Shown here: one piece after another, positions 34,874-43,739 of the stretch
How positions within the stretch are numbered: the first letter of the stretch is position 1
How the letters are laid out: every line of letters starts with the position of its first letter
Assembly (NCBI GenBank): GCA_963706535.1
Contig: CAVPMU010000005.1
Coordinates: forward strand, 1-64,000
Source: RPQJ01 sp963706535
Lineage (GTDB): Bacteria; Pseudomonadota; Gammaproteobacteria; Steroidobacterales; Steroidobacteraceae
DNA length: 64,000 bases
Reading direction: 5' to 3'
Program-made: the position numbers and the translations under genes
The notes under the pieces: model-generated
Told to the model about the DNA's origin: nothing
The model's input: the letters and a program-made list of their open reading frames with translations, nothing else
The model's database searches: none

Positions 34874-35818
34874 ATGAACGCCTTGACGATTGCGCATATC
34901 TCGGACTTGCACCTGTCGTTCGATCCGCAGCTCTCTGCCGCCCAGCGGTTTTCCAAACGTCAGCTCAGTGTCTGGTCGTGGCGGCGCCGGCGCGCGGTGC
35001 AGCGCCCGGAGATCATCGATGCGCTCGCCGCCGACCTTCGCGCGCAGCAGCCGGACCACATTGTAATCACGGGGGACATCACCAATTTCTCACTGCCTGG
35101 TGAATTCCGACAGGCGGCCGCCTGGCTCACCGGGCTGGCCCCGTCTGAGCGCATCAGCCTGGTCCCGGGCAATCACGATGCGCTGGTAGACGTCGCCGAG
35201 GCCGACGGTCTCGGGAAATGGTCGGCGTGGACGCACGCCGGGAACGGCTGGCCCTACGTCCACCATCGCGACAGCCTGGCACTGATTGGTTTGAATTCGG
35301 CGCGGCCGTGCGCTCCGCTCTTGGCGCGCGGCCGTCTCGGCCTGGAACAGCTGGCCCGGTTGGAATCGATCTTGGTCGCCGAAGGCGCCTCCGGCCGCAC
35401 GCGCGTGGTATTGCTACATCATCCAGTCGCCGAGCACGCCATCAACGGGCGCAAGGCGCTGGCCGACCGCACCGAGTTGCGCGGCGTGCTACGACGCGCC
35501 GGTGCTGAGCTGGTACTTCATGGTCACGTTCGTCACGCGCGACTTGACACCGTTCCAGGTCCGCACGGGCCGATTCCCTGCCTGTGCGTGCCATCATCGT
35601 CGGCGTTGCCGAATCCGCGTGACGAAGGGGCGCGCTGGCACCGGATGTCCCTGCTGGCGACGGGCGCGTCGCCGCACGCTGAAGTGTTGGTGCGGCGGTG
35701 GTCGGTCGCCGAACAGGCCTTCGTCGATACTGCTTGCTACGAACTCTGTTTGCCGCGGTCCGCCACGACGAGCAGGGGAAAAGGCATCGATGAAGTACAT
35801 CCCGGCCTTGCGCCGTAA
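34874..35818 (+). CDS. Soluble metallophosphoesterase (CpdA-like fold)
   Basis: 314-residue calcineurin-like phosphoesterase. IAHISDLHLSF, IVITGDITNFS, LVPGNHDALV, VVLLHHPV and VLHGHVRHAR are the metal-ligand blocks. There is no signal or membrane helix. It starts the rightward operon that continues with HIT, LptF, LptG, a CDP-alcohol phosphotransferase and ceramide synthase. A role in removing a phosphate from the head group or from a phosphatidylglycerophosphate-like intermediate is inferred. Confidence 0.85.
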   Translation: MNALTIAHISDLHLSFDPQLSAAQRFSKRQLSVWSWRRRRAVQRPEIIDALAADLRAQQPDHIVITGDITNFSLPGEFRQAAAWLTGLAPSERISLVPGNHDALVDVAEADGLGKWSAWTHAGNGWPYVHHRDSLALIGLNSARPCAPLLARGRLGLEQLARLESILVAEGASGRTRVVLLHHPVAEHAINGRKALADRTELRGVLRRAGAELVLHGHVRHARLDTVPGPHGPIPCLCVPSSSALPNPRDEGARWHRMSLLATGASPHAEVLVRRWSVAEQAFVDTACYELCLPRSATTSRGKGIDEVHPGLAP

Positions 35819-35859
35819 GGCGCTGCACCGAGCGTTCACATATGGGGAGCCGAGCAGTA

Positions 35860-36303
35860 ATGGCGAATTCCACCGAAACCAGGTTCGGCGATCCGACCAC
35901 GCGCATCGCGCAAACCGCACATTGGACCGTTCTGCTGCGACCCAAACAGCCGACGCTGGGGTCACTGGTTCTGGTCTGCCGCGAGCCGGTGCAAGCATTC
36001 TCCGCGCTCAGTGCCGACGCCTTCGCCGGCCTGCAGGGTGTAATTCGCTGCGTCGAGACCATGCTGCGAGATGTGGTGGCCTATGAGCGCATCAATTACC
36101 TGATGCTGATGATGGTCGATCCGGACGTGCACTTTCACGTCATTCCGCGCTATGCCGACGTGCGAAAGTTTTCGGGCACCGAGTTTCCCGATGCGGGCTG
36201 GCCGGGCGTGCCGGTCCTGGACGTCGCGATAACGCCGGACGCCACTGTTCGGGACGCGCTGCTCGCAAGCCTGCGCGCAGCGTGGTTGCGCGCCGGATAC
36301 TGA
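35860..36303 (+). CDS. HIT-domain protein
   Basis: 147-residue HIT (histidine triad) nucleotide hydrolase or transferase. LGSLVLVCREPVQAFSALS and VDPDVHFHVIPRYADVR are typical; the triad reads D-V-H-F-H, so the first His is Asp while the catalytic middle His remains. It may hydrolyse a nucleotide released by CDP-alcohol chemistry. ATG 35860 is preferred; ATG 35842 adds six residues. It precedes lptF by 6 bases. Confidence 0.8.
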   Translation: MANSTETRFGDPTTRIAQTAHWTVLLRPKQPTLGSLVLVCREPVQAFSALSADAFAGLQGVIRCVETMLRDVVAYERINYLMLMMVDPDVHFHVIPRYADVRKFSGTEFPDAGWPGVPVLDVAITPDATVRDALLASLRAAWLRAGY

Positions 36304-36309
36304 CCGTCC

Positions 36310-37518
36310 GTGCCTATCCCGCGGTTCATTCCCGATCGGCTCGATCTGTACACGCTGCGATCGCTCGCCGGTCCGCTGGCGCTGTCGCTCGGCGTGCTCC
36401 TGCTGGCGCAGCTGCTTGAGCGCCTGCTGCGGCTGTTCGACATGGCAGCCGCCAGCGGCGCCGCACTTTCCGTGGTGCTCACGATGGCAGCTACGCTGGT
36501 TCCACACTATCTTGGTCTGGCGGTACCGACTGCATTCTTCGCGGCGATCTTCATGGCTGTCGCCCGGCTCAGCGACGACAACGAACTCGATGTGATGCTG
36601 GCCACCGGCCGCTCGATCGCTCGCGTGGCGACCCCGTACTTCGCCGTCGCTGCGCTGCTTGGCGTCTTCAATTTCTACCTGTTCGGCTATCTGCAGCCGC
36701 TCTCCCGTTATGCGTATCACGTCGCCGCCCACACTGCCGCGCAGGCCGCCTGGAATGCACGCGTCGAGGACAACCGCTTCGTCAGAACCGTCCATGGGTT
36801 CACGCTCACTGCCGATGCCGTCGGCAGTGATGGCCGCCAGCTGCAAGGCGTATTCGTCGAGCGCAGCTTCCAAGGCCGCGAGGAAGTCATCACTGCAAAG
36901 CGCGGCCGGCTGGTGTCGTCCACGGATGGTACGCGCCTGTTGCTCGAGCTCAGCGACGGGATGATCCTCCGCGACAATGCCGACGGCGGCATATCCACCA
37001 TGCGTTTTGCGGAAGGCCGCATCGACGAAGACTTTGCGGCCACCCCGCCGCCCTACCGGGCACGTGGCCAGTCGGTTCGGGAGCTGACGCTGCCGGAGCT
37101 CTGGCAAGGGAGGGCGACGGGCAGCGGCAATGACGCCGCGAGCGAAGATCATGAGCGCGCTGGTGAGCTTCAGGGTCGCCTTGCTCGGATATTGCTGCCG
37201 CCGCTGCTGCCACTGCTGGCGCTGCCGCTCGGCATGGCCGTCAAGCGTGGTCGGCGCGCGCACGGCACGGTATTCGCTGTCCTCGCCCTGCTGGCATTGA
37301 ATCAAAGCCTGCAGTTCGGTGAAAGCCTCGCGGAAAGCGGACGCGCGGCGGCCCTGCCTGCGGTATGGACGCCCTTTGCGCTGTTTGGCCTGCTCGGCAT
37401 CTGGCTGTTCCGGAGCAGCCTGAGAGCGCCCGGCGACAACCCGGTCGTCCGCGCGGTCGCCGCAATCGAAGTCGCCTTCGAAGGCTTGCACCTGATGCAG
37501 AAGAAGCGCAAGTCATGA
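36310..37518 (+). CDS. LptF-family permease paralogue
   Basis: 402-residue LptF/LptG-family inner-membrane permease. Three hydrophobic segments precede a periplasmic beta-jellyroll (residues about 130-290) and three follow (LLPPLLPLLALPLGMAV). RLSDDNELDVMLATGRS is the cytoplasmic coupling loop that contacts the LptB ATPase. GTG 36310 start; its TGA overlaps the lptG ATG. Its place inside a sphingolipid island, with no LptB or LptC, suggests export of sphingolipid rather than LPS. The housekeeping pair is presumably elsewhere. Confidence 0.85.
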   Translation: MPIPRFIPDRLDLYTLRSLAGPLALSLGVLLLAQLLERLLRLFDMAAASGAALSVVLTMAATLVPHYLGLAVPTAFFAAIFMAVARLSDDNELDVMLATGRSIARVATPYFAVAALLGVFNFYLFGYLQPLSRYAYHVAAHTAAQAAWNARVEDNRFVRTVHGFTLTADAVGSDGRQLQGVFVERSFQGREEVITAKRGRLVSSTDGTRLLLELSDGMILRDNADGGISTMRFAEGRIDEDFAATPPPYRARGQSVRELTLPELWQGRATGSGNDAASEDHERAGELQGRLARILLPPLLPLLALPLGMAVKRGRRAHGTVFAVLALLALNQSLQFGESLAESGRAAALPAVWTPFALFGLLGIWLFRSSLRAPGDNPVVRAVAAIEVAFEGLHLMQKKRKS

Positions 37519-38579
37519 GAGGTGTGCTTGGGAACTATCTGCGGCGGCGTGTCGCCGGGCAAACGCTGGCGCTGATCGCGGTGCTGACGGGACTGATGCA
37601 GGTGCTGGAACTCCTAGATGTCACCACCGAGATCCTCAATCGCAATCTCGGTCTTGCCGGCGTTGCGCGCTACGCCCTGCTGCGCCTGCCGAGTGAATTG
37701 GCCGTGGCATTGCCGTTGGCATCGCTGCTCGGCGGGATGTCGGCGTTTTATGCGATGGCGCGCAATCGGGAAATCATCGCAATGCGTACGGCCGGCGTCA
37801 GCCTGACACGCATGCTGGGACACCTGCTGCCGGTGCCGCTGCTGCTCGCGACGGTGCAGTTTGGTTTGTCGCAGAACGTACTGCCGTTGGCCGAGGCGGA
37901 GCTCAAAGTCTGGTGGGACTCCACCGCGCCGTTGGATGAGAATCCGTCCGAGCCGCAGTGGATGCATACCAGTACCGGCCCGGTTGCGTTCGATCGCGGC
38001 AGCGCCGATGGCCGGCATCTTCGCGGTCTGCGCATCTATCTGCGTGGCGACGACGGCCTGCTGGCGGTCCGGACGATTGCGCGTGGCGCCGAGTGGACCG
38101 GCCATCAATGGTTGCTCGATGGCATCCGGGATTTGCACATCGACAACGGCGTCGCGAGCTGGGTGCAGGAAAAGCAGCGGAATTGGCAGACCAATCTGCG
38201 CCCCGAAGACGTGGTGCGGCTCGAGCTGCCGCAGCCGCACATGTCCAGCGTTATGCTGGCCGATGTCATCGTCGGCGACCGCGTCGGGAGACAGCCTCTC
38301 AGCTACTACCAGACTGTGCTACTGCGCATGTTCACCGCACCGCTGGGCATCTTCATCATGCTGCTGCTCGCGGTGCCGTCGGCAACCATACTGGAGCGCG
38401 GCGGCGGCACTCGCATGCTGCTTGCGTTGGCACTCGGACTCGGCTTCCTGCTCTGTGACGGCATCATGTCGGCACTGGGCACGGGCAGCCGCTTGCCCGC
38501 GTTGGCGGCGGCGCTGACGGCGCCCGTACTATTCACCTTGATAGGCCTGGCGCAATTGAGCGCTTGCGACGGGAAATGA
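37515..38579 (+). CDS. LptG-family permease paralogue
   Basis: 354-residue partner of the preceding LptF-like protein. Membrane segments near residues 15-35, 55-75 and 95-115, the coupling loop AMARNREIIAMRTAGVSLTR, a periplasmic jellyroll in the middle, then three C-terminal helices. ATGA overlaps at both ends tie it to lptF and to the downstream CDP-alcohol phosphotransferase. With LptF it should form the membrane part of an LptB2FG-type extractor. Confidence 0.85.
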   Translation: MRGVLGNYLRRRVAGQTLALIAVLTGLMQVLELLDVTTEILNRNLGLAGVARYALLRLPSELAVALPLASLLGGMSAFYAMARNREIIAMRTAGVSLTRMLGHLLPVPLLLATVQFGLSQNVLPLAEAELKVWWDSTAPLDENPSEPQWMHTSTGPVAFDRGSADGRHLRGLRIYLRGDDGLLAVRTIARGAEWTGHQWLLDGIRDLHIDNGVASWVQEKQRNWQTNLRPEDVVRLELPQPHMSSVMLADVIVGDRVGRQPLSYYQTVLLRMFTAPLGIFIMLLLAVPSATILERGGGTRMLLALALGLGFLLCDGIMSALGTGSRLPALAAALTAPVLFTLIGLAQLSACDGK

Positions 38580-39802
38580 AACTCAAGACGGATCTGTGGA
38601 TTGACGGCGGCGGCCTGGCGCGCGCCCAAAGCCTGTTCGGCATCGCGCCGCTGGAGCGTTTGCGGCGGAGCCCCGGCACGGTTCTCGACGGCGCCCGGGT
38701 GACGATCTCCGGCCCGACGAGCATGAGCGTGAATTGGCCGGGCGCGCGCGTGGATATTGATACCGCCCCGACCGGCGAGCGCCTGCGCCAAGCGCTTGCT
38801 GCGACGGATCGGTTGGTAGTGCTCGATGGTGCCACCGTTGTCGATCCGAGACTGATCGGTTTTCTCGCCGCTGTTGCCCGGCCATGCGTCGCAGCGTGCG
38901 GTGATGGCGCCGAGCGCGCAGTGGCCTTTTGCGTTGATTCGGTGGCGGTCGACGCGATTCCACGCGATGCGGCCGATCTTGCCACCGTCGCCGACGCTCT
39001 GCTGCGCGCCGGCGTTATCGCGAAGCTCGATGAGCAGGCGTTCCCGGCCTACATCGACAAGCTGCGGCGCTCGCTGCCGTACTGGCTGTACCGCGTCGAT
39101 GACGCCGCGACGCGGCGCCGGCTCGAGAAGCAACTGTTCTGGGACAATTACAAGGGCTCGACTGACCTGCTGACCGCCTACGTCTATCCGCCGCTGGTCT
39201 GGCCCGCAGTGCTGTTCTGCGCACGCTGGCATATCCATCCGAACGCCGTGACGGTGGCATCGATCATTTGTGCTTTCGCCGCGGTGCCGCTGTTCGCCGG
39301 CGGAAACTGGCTGGCCGGCTTCGCCTGTGCCTACGTGATGAGCGTGCTGGACAGCGTCGACGGCAAGGTCGCGCGGTTGACGCTGACAGATTCGAAGATC
39401 GGCAACGTCCTTGATCACGGCCTCGACTACGTGCACCCGCCATTCTGGTACTTTGCCTGGGCTTTGGGCTTGGGCGCGCACGCCGGCGATCCGCTCTATG
39501 CAGCGGCGATCTGGCTGACGGTCTTTTACATCGCCGACCGCATCGTGCTCGGCGTCGCCAGGTTCCGACTCGGCCATGCGCTGCACTCGTCAACTCGTCT
39601 CGACGAGCGCGTCCGCAGCATCATCGCGCGCCGGAATATCACGATGACGATCATGGCGGCGGCGCTGCTCGCGGGAGTCGGACCCGCGGGTTTCTTCTTC
39701 GTCACCGCCTGGCAAGGCCTGACCTTCGCGTGGCACGGCTGGCGCACGCTGAGGCTCGGCTTTCTCTGCCCTGGGCGCCGACAAAAAGAGAGGCCGGAAT
39801 GA
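38576..39802 (+). CDS. CDP-alcohol phosphatidyltransferase with N-terminal domain (2)
   Basis: 408-residue paralogue of the protein at 33693. The motif block is SVLDSVDGKVARLTLTDSKI plus GNVLDHGLDY, complete. About 190 residues come before it, including a domain of VLDGATVVDPRLIGFL type that again recalls an inactive nucleotidyltransferase, and the linker LFWDNYKGSTDLLTAYVYPP. Six membrane helices follow. ATGA overlaps at both ends couple it to lptG and to ceramide synthase. Two such enzymes suggest two head-group steps or two lipid products. Confidence 0.85.
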   Translation: MKLKTDLWIDGGGLARAQSLFGIAPLERLRRSPGTVLDGARVTISGPTSMSVNWPGARVDIDTAPTGERLRQALAATDRLVVLDGATVVDPRLIGFLAAVARPCVAACGDGAERAVAFCVDSVAVDAIPRDAADLATVADALLRAGVIAKLDEQAFPAYIDKLRRSLPYWLYRVDDAATRRRLEKQLFWDNYKGSTDLLTAYVYPPLVWPAVLFCARWHIHPNAVTVASIICAFAAVPLFAGGNWLAGFACAYVMSVLDSVDGKVARLTLTDSKIGNVLDHGLDYVHPPFWYFAWALGLGAHAGDPLYAAAIWLTVFYIADRIVLGVARFRLGHALHSSTRLDERVRSIIARRNITMTIMAAALLAGVGPAGFFFVTAWQGLTFAWHGWRTLRLGFLCPGRRQKERPE

Positions 39803-40923
39803 GTTCTGTCGAAATCGTGGCTGTCCACACACCTGCTCAATTGAGCCGTTTCATCCGACTGCCGGCGCGGCTGTATGCCGCCGATCCGCGTAACGTCCCA
39901 CCGCTCGAGATCGAGCGGCGCGACGCTTTCACACCCGGTAAGAATCCTTACTTCGAGCATGCCGAGGCGCAGTTCTTCATCGCCGTGCGCGACGGCCGCG
40001 ATGTCGGCCGCATCAGCGCTCAAATTGACCGCCTGGTCAAGGAGCCGGAGGTCGGCCACTTCGGGCTGATCGCGGGCGAGGACGATGCGGAAGTGTTCGC
40101 GGCGCTGTTCGCCGCCGCAGAATCCTGGCTCCGCGCCAAGTGCAAGTCTCGCGTGCGGGGGCCGTTCAACCTCTCGATCAATGAAGAGACCGGACTGCTG
40201 ATCGACGGCTTCGACACGCCGCCGATGATCTTCATGTCGCACGATCCGCGCTACGCCGCGGCACACATTGAAGGACAGGGCTATGCGAAGGCGAAGGATA
40301 TCATTGCTTATCTCTATGACCTCGTCCAGGACCTGCCCGCTGCGGCGCGTAAGCTGATCGATCGCCATGAGCCGGGAGGGATGACGGTCCGCCATCTGGA
40401 CATGAGCCGTTACGAAGCGGAGTTCGACACCGTCCTTGAGATCTTCAACGATGCCTGGAGCGAGAACTGGAGTTTCGTCCCGTTCACCAAGGCTGAGTTC
40501 AGACACATGGCCAAAGGTTTGAGGCCGCTGCTCGATCCGCGCTTGGCCGCGATCGTCGAGATGAATGGCGAGCCGATTGGTTTCGGCATCATGCTGCCGA
40601 ATCTCAACGAGGCGATCCGTGACTTCAATGGCCGTCTGCTGCCATTCAACTGGCTCAAACTGCTGTTGCGCCTGAAACGCGGTATCGCTACCGCCCGCGT
40701 GCCGTTGATGGGCGTCAAACGCAGCTACAGCGGCGGATTGCGTGCCGGGTTGGTGCCGTTCCTCATCATTGACAGCATGCGCAATGCTGCCCGGCTGCGC
40801 GGCATTGAGCAGGTCGAGCTGTCGTGGATACTTGAAGACAACAGGCCAATGCGGCGAATGATCGAGTCGCTGGGCTGCGTCGCCTACAAGACCTACCGGG
40901 TTTACGAAAAGCAGTTGACCTGA
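39799..40923 (+). CDS. bcerS: GNAT-type bacterial ceramide synthase (bCerS candidate)
   Basis: 374-residue acyltransferase of the GNAT superfamily. VRGPFNLSINEETGLLIDGF is the family's central block, with FMSHDPRYAAAHIEGQGYAK next and AIVEMNGEPIGFGIMLPNLN in the C-terminal GNAT core. Unrelated in fold to eukaryotic ceramide synthases, this family N-acylates 3-ketosphinganine in Caulobacter. It ends the operon, overlapping the CDP-alcohol phosphotransferase by ATGA. Together with acp, spt and the CerR candidate it completes the ceramide core. Confidence 0.85.
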   Translation: MSSVEIVAVHTPAQLSRFIRLPARLYAADPRNVPPLEIERRDAFTPGKNPYFEHAEAQFFIAVRDGRDVGRISAQIDRLVKEPEVGHFGLIAGEDDAEVFAALFAAAESWLRAKCKSRVRGPFNLSINEETGLLIDGFDTPPMIFMSHDPRYAAAHIEGQGYAKAKDIIAYLYDLVQDLPAAARKLIDRHEPGGMTVRHLDMSRYEAEFDTVLEIFNDAWSENWSFVPFTKAEFRHMAKGLRPLLDPRLAAIVEMNGEPIGFGIMLPNLNEAIRDFNGRLLPFNWLKLLLRLKRGIATARVPLMGVKRSYSGGLRAGLVPFLIIDSMRNAARLRGIEQVELSWILEDNRPMRRMIESLGCVAYKTYRVYEKQLT

Positions 40924-40997
40924 CTATCGACGCCAGCAGCCTGTCGGTCCTGCGTTGATGACATGGGCGATGGAGGCATGGGTAAGCCAGTGGAACA

Positions 40998-42230
40998 GTG
41001 ATCCTCGTAAGAGGGCTGCCGGGGCATCACTACCGTGCCGGTGATGCAGTGGCCGAGGCGTATGCGATGGTGTTGTTGGTCGAGTCGGGTTTCGCGCAGA
41101 GCGGGATGGTGGGGCTGGGACGGGAAGAGGGTTGGCGTCGCGGTCGACGCCGTGTGTCCGGCAAGCGGCTGCGAAGTATCGCAAGACTCAAGAGCGAGGG
41201 GTCGAGCAACCGGGCGATCGCGCAACGGCTGGGCGTCAACGAGAAAGCCATCAGGAAGCTGGTGGGGCCGTCGACGTGCGGGGAGGTGGAGCAGCTTGCG
41301 CTGGCGACGATGCCGAACACACCGGCGCGCCGGCATCCGGCGATGCCGGCGACCACCGACCATTGGCTCAACGATCGCACCGGTGATCCGCTGCTGGTGA
41401 TTACCGGGGACGTCAATGCCGCGTTGACCAAAGCCTTTCCCAATCTGCTTCGAGAGGTGCGCGGCGTCATTGGCGAGCGACGCGCGACCATCGTCTTGGG
41501 CCGCGGTGGGTGGAGTCCGAAGCTGTTCCACACGATGATCGAGGACGGCTTTGACATCCTGACCTTTCGCAAAGGCAGGGGCCGCCTCATCAACCAGCGG
41601 CGCTTTGTTCATCGCCGCGCCAAGCTCGACGGACGCTGGGTGAGCTATGACCCGCATGATCAGCCGGTGCGCTTCCTCAAGGGCAAGCGGCGACTGAGGC
41701 AGGTCACGCGCTTGTGCGACAACGGACATCAAACTCGCGTGATCACGAATCGGTGGGACCTGCGTGACATCGAGGTGGCCTGCCGCATGTTCGATCGCTG
41801 GCGACAGGAGAACTTCTTCAAGTACATGCGTGAGGAGTTCCTCCTCGATGCGCTCGTGGACTATCGGATCGAACCGGAAGACTCCACCCGTACGATTCCC
41901 AACCCCGAGCGCCGCGCGCTGGACAAGCAGATCCGTGCCGCCCGCGCCGAGCTCGCCACCGAGCGCAAGCACCCGACCGATATCGTCAAGATGGTCGCCT
42001 ACCAGGTCGAGAGCGATCTGCTTGCCTCGCTGCAGCCTCACTATGCCCGTGCCGAGCAAGAGGGGCGCACACTGCTGCATGAGCCGTTCGCCGCCGCGGG
42101 AGACATCCGAGTTTGCGACAGCGAGCTGCGCATCCGCTTCGCCGTGCGTCCGCCACCGCGCCTCGGTCTCGCCTTCCCCGGCTCCCCGGTCCAACGCAGC
42201 ACCGTACCGGTCGCTGCCTCAGCTCCTTGA
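40998..42230 (+). mobile_element. DDE-type transposase remnant, internally deleted
   Basis: 410-codon frame with a helix-turn-helix start (SNRAIAQRLGVNEKAIRKLV) joined, apparently by deletions, to a C-terminal catalytic half (VIGERRATIVLGRGGWSPKL, ITNRWDLRDIEVACRMFDRW, RQENFFKYMREEFLLDALVD). I recognise the C-terminal block from large putative transposases but cannot name the IS family. The expected middle of several hundred residues is missing. It closes the sphingolipid island; a style change in base composition follows. Confidence 0.6.
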
Positions 42231-42300
42231 GCAGCACCGAAACCGCCGCATCTTCTCGATGCGCCATGTCAGGAGGTCTGAACTCAATGAAACGGGAAGA

Positions 42301-43668
42301 CTAGGCGGGCTCGCGACTCGCGGCCAGTACGGCGGCGAGCCGTTCCCGCGTGAGCTGCACGACGACCGGGGACAACGCGAGCAGCGCTACGAGGTTCGGC
42401 ACGGCCATCAGCGCGTTCAGCGTGTCGGCGATGGTCCACGCGAGGTCGAGGTGCGTCACGGCGCCGACGAACACCGCCATCGTCCACAGCACGCGATAGG
42501 GCTTGATCGCGCGCGGCCCGACCAGGAACTGCCAGCAGCGCTCGCCGTAATACGACCAGCCGAAGATCGTGGTGAGCGCGAACACTGCGAGCGCGATGGC
42601 CACGATCTCGTCTCCTACACCGGGCATGGCGCTCTGGAACGCGAGCTGCGTGAGGGCCGCGCCGGTCTTGCCGCTGGTCCATGCACCCGAGACCACGATC
42701 GCGAGCCCTGTCATGGAGCACACGACGATCGTGTCGAAGAAAGTACCCATCATGCCGATCAGGCCGCTGCGCACCGGGCTCGCGCTCATGCCCGCGGCCT
42801 GCGCGATGCCGGCGGTGCCGAGTCCCGCCTCGTTCGAGAAGATGCCGCGCGCGACGCCGTAGCGGATGCCGGCCATGACGGCCGCGCCCGCGAAGCCGCC
42901 GACGGCCGCCGTCGGCGTGAACGCGTTGCGCACGATGATCATGAACGCAGCCGGCACGTCGGCGGCATGCACCACCAGCACGACGAGCGCGGCCAGGATG
43001 TAGCCGACGGCCATGAACGGCACCAGCCACTCGGCCACCGCGGCGATGCGCTTGATGCCGCCGAGCACCACGGCACCGGTGAGCACCAGCAGCACGAGGC
43101 CGGTGACGGACGGGTCCAGGCCGAACGAGCCCTGCAGTGCCGCCGCGATGCTGTTCGACTGCACCATGTTGCCGATGCCGAAACCCGCGAGACCGCCGAA
43201 CACCGCAAAAGCGGTACCGAGCCACGCCCACTTGCGCCCGAGCCCGTTCCTGATCGCGTACATCGGGCCGCCGACCCAGCGGCCGTGCTCGTCCCGCTCC
43301 CGGTAATGCACGGCGAGCACCACCTCGGCGTACTTGGTGGCCATGCCGACCAGCGCGGTCATCCACATCCAGAACACCGCGCCAGGGCCGCCGAGCGCGA
43401 TGGCGGTGGCCACGCCCGCGATATTGCCCACGCCGATCGTCGCCGCGAGGCAGGTCATGAGCGCCGAGAACGGGCTCACTTCGCCGTGGTGCTCGCCGTC
43501 GCCCTCGCGGCTGCGCCAGACCATGCGCAGGCCGCTGCCGATGCGCCGGATCGGCATCCAGCCGAGGCGCATCTGCAGGTACAGGCCGGTGCCGAGGATC
43601 AGCACCAGCATCGCGGGTCCCCAGACGAAGGAGTTGAGCGAGTTCATCCCGGCGGTGAAGGTCTGCAT
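42301..43668 (-). CDS. Sodium:alanine/glycine symporter (AGCS family)
   Basis: 455-residue secondary transporter with 10-11 membrane helices. Family segments GEVSPFSALMTCLAATIGVG, NIAGVATAIALGGPGAVFW and KYAEVVLAVHYRER are intact, as are IFSNEAGLGTAGIAQAAG and TTIFGWSYYGERCWQFL. It imports alanine or glycine with sodium. It is divergent from a CDF transporter with 71 bases between; no operon partner is seen. Confidence 0.92.
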   Translation of the reverse strand: MQTFTAGMNSLNSFVWGPAMLVLILGTGLYLQMRLGWMPIRRIGSGLRMVWRSREGDGEHHGEVSPFSALMTCLAATIGVGNIAGVATAIALGGPGAVFWMWMTALVGMATKYAEVVLAVHYRERDEHGRWVGGPMYAIRNGLGRKWAWLGTAFAVFGGLAGFGIGNMVQSNSIAAALQGSFGLDPSVTGLVLLVLTGAVVLGGIKRIAAVAEWLVPFMAVGYILAALVVLVVHAADVPAAFMIIVRNAFTPTAAVGGFAGAAVMAGIRYGVARGIFSNEAGLGTAGIAQAAGMSASPVRSGLIGMMGTFFDTIVVCSMTGLAIVVSGAWTSGKTGAALTQLAFQSAMPGVGDEIVAIALAVFALTTIFGWSYYGERCWQFLVGPRAIKPYRVLWTMAVFVGAVTHLDLAWTIADTLNALMAVPNLVALLALSPVVVQLTRERLAAVLAASREPA

Positions 43669-43739
43669 GCGCGTCGCGTCTCCTGCCGGGGGCGGCCGGC
43701 GAAATTCCGGCCATGTTAACGTATGCCACAGGCCGCGCC

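Noticed and set aside
7436..40950. AGCCTGTCGG shared by the gaps at 7436 and 40941 as possible IS ends
   Set aside because: Ten bases are too few in 64 kb of GC-rich DNA, and no matching inverted end was found.
41764..43719. A 651-codon rightward frame across the transposase relic and the AGCS symporter
   Set aside because: His/Glu/Arg-rich shadow of the symporter gene, with no family motif.
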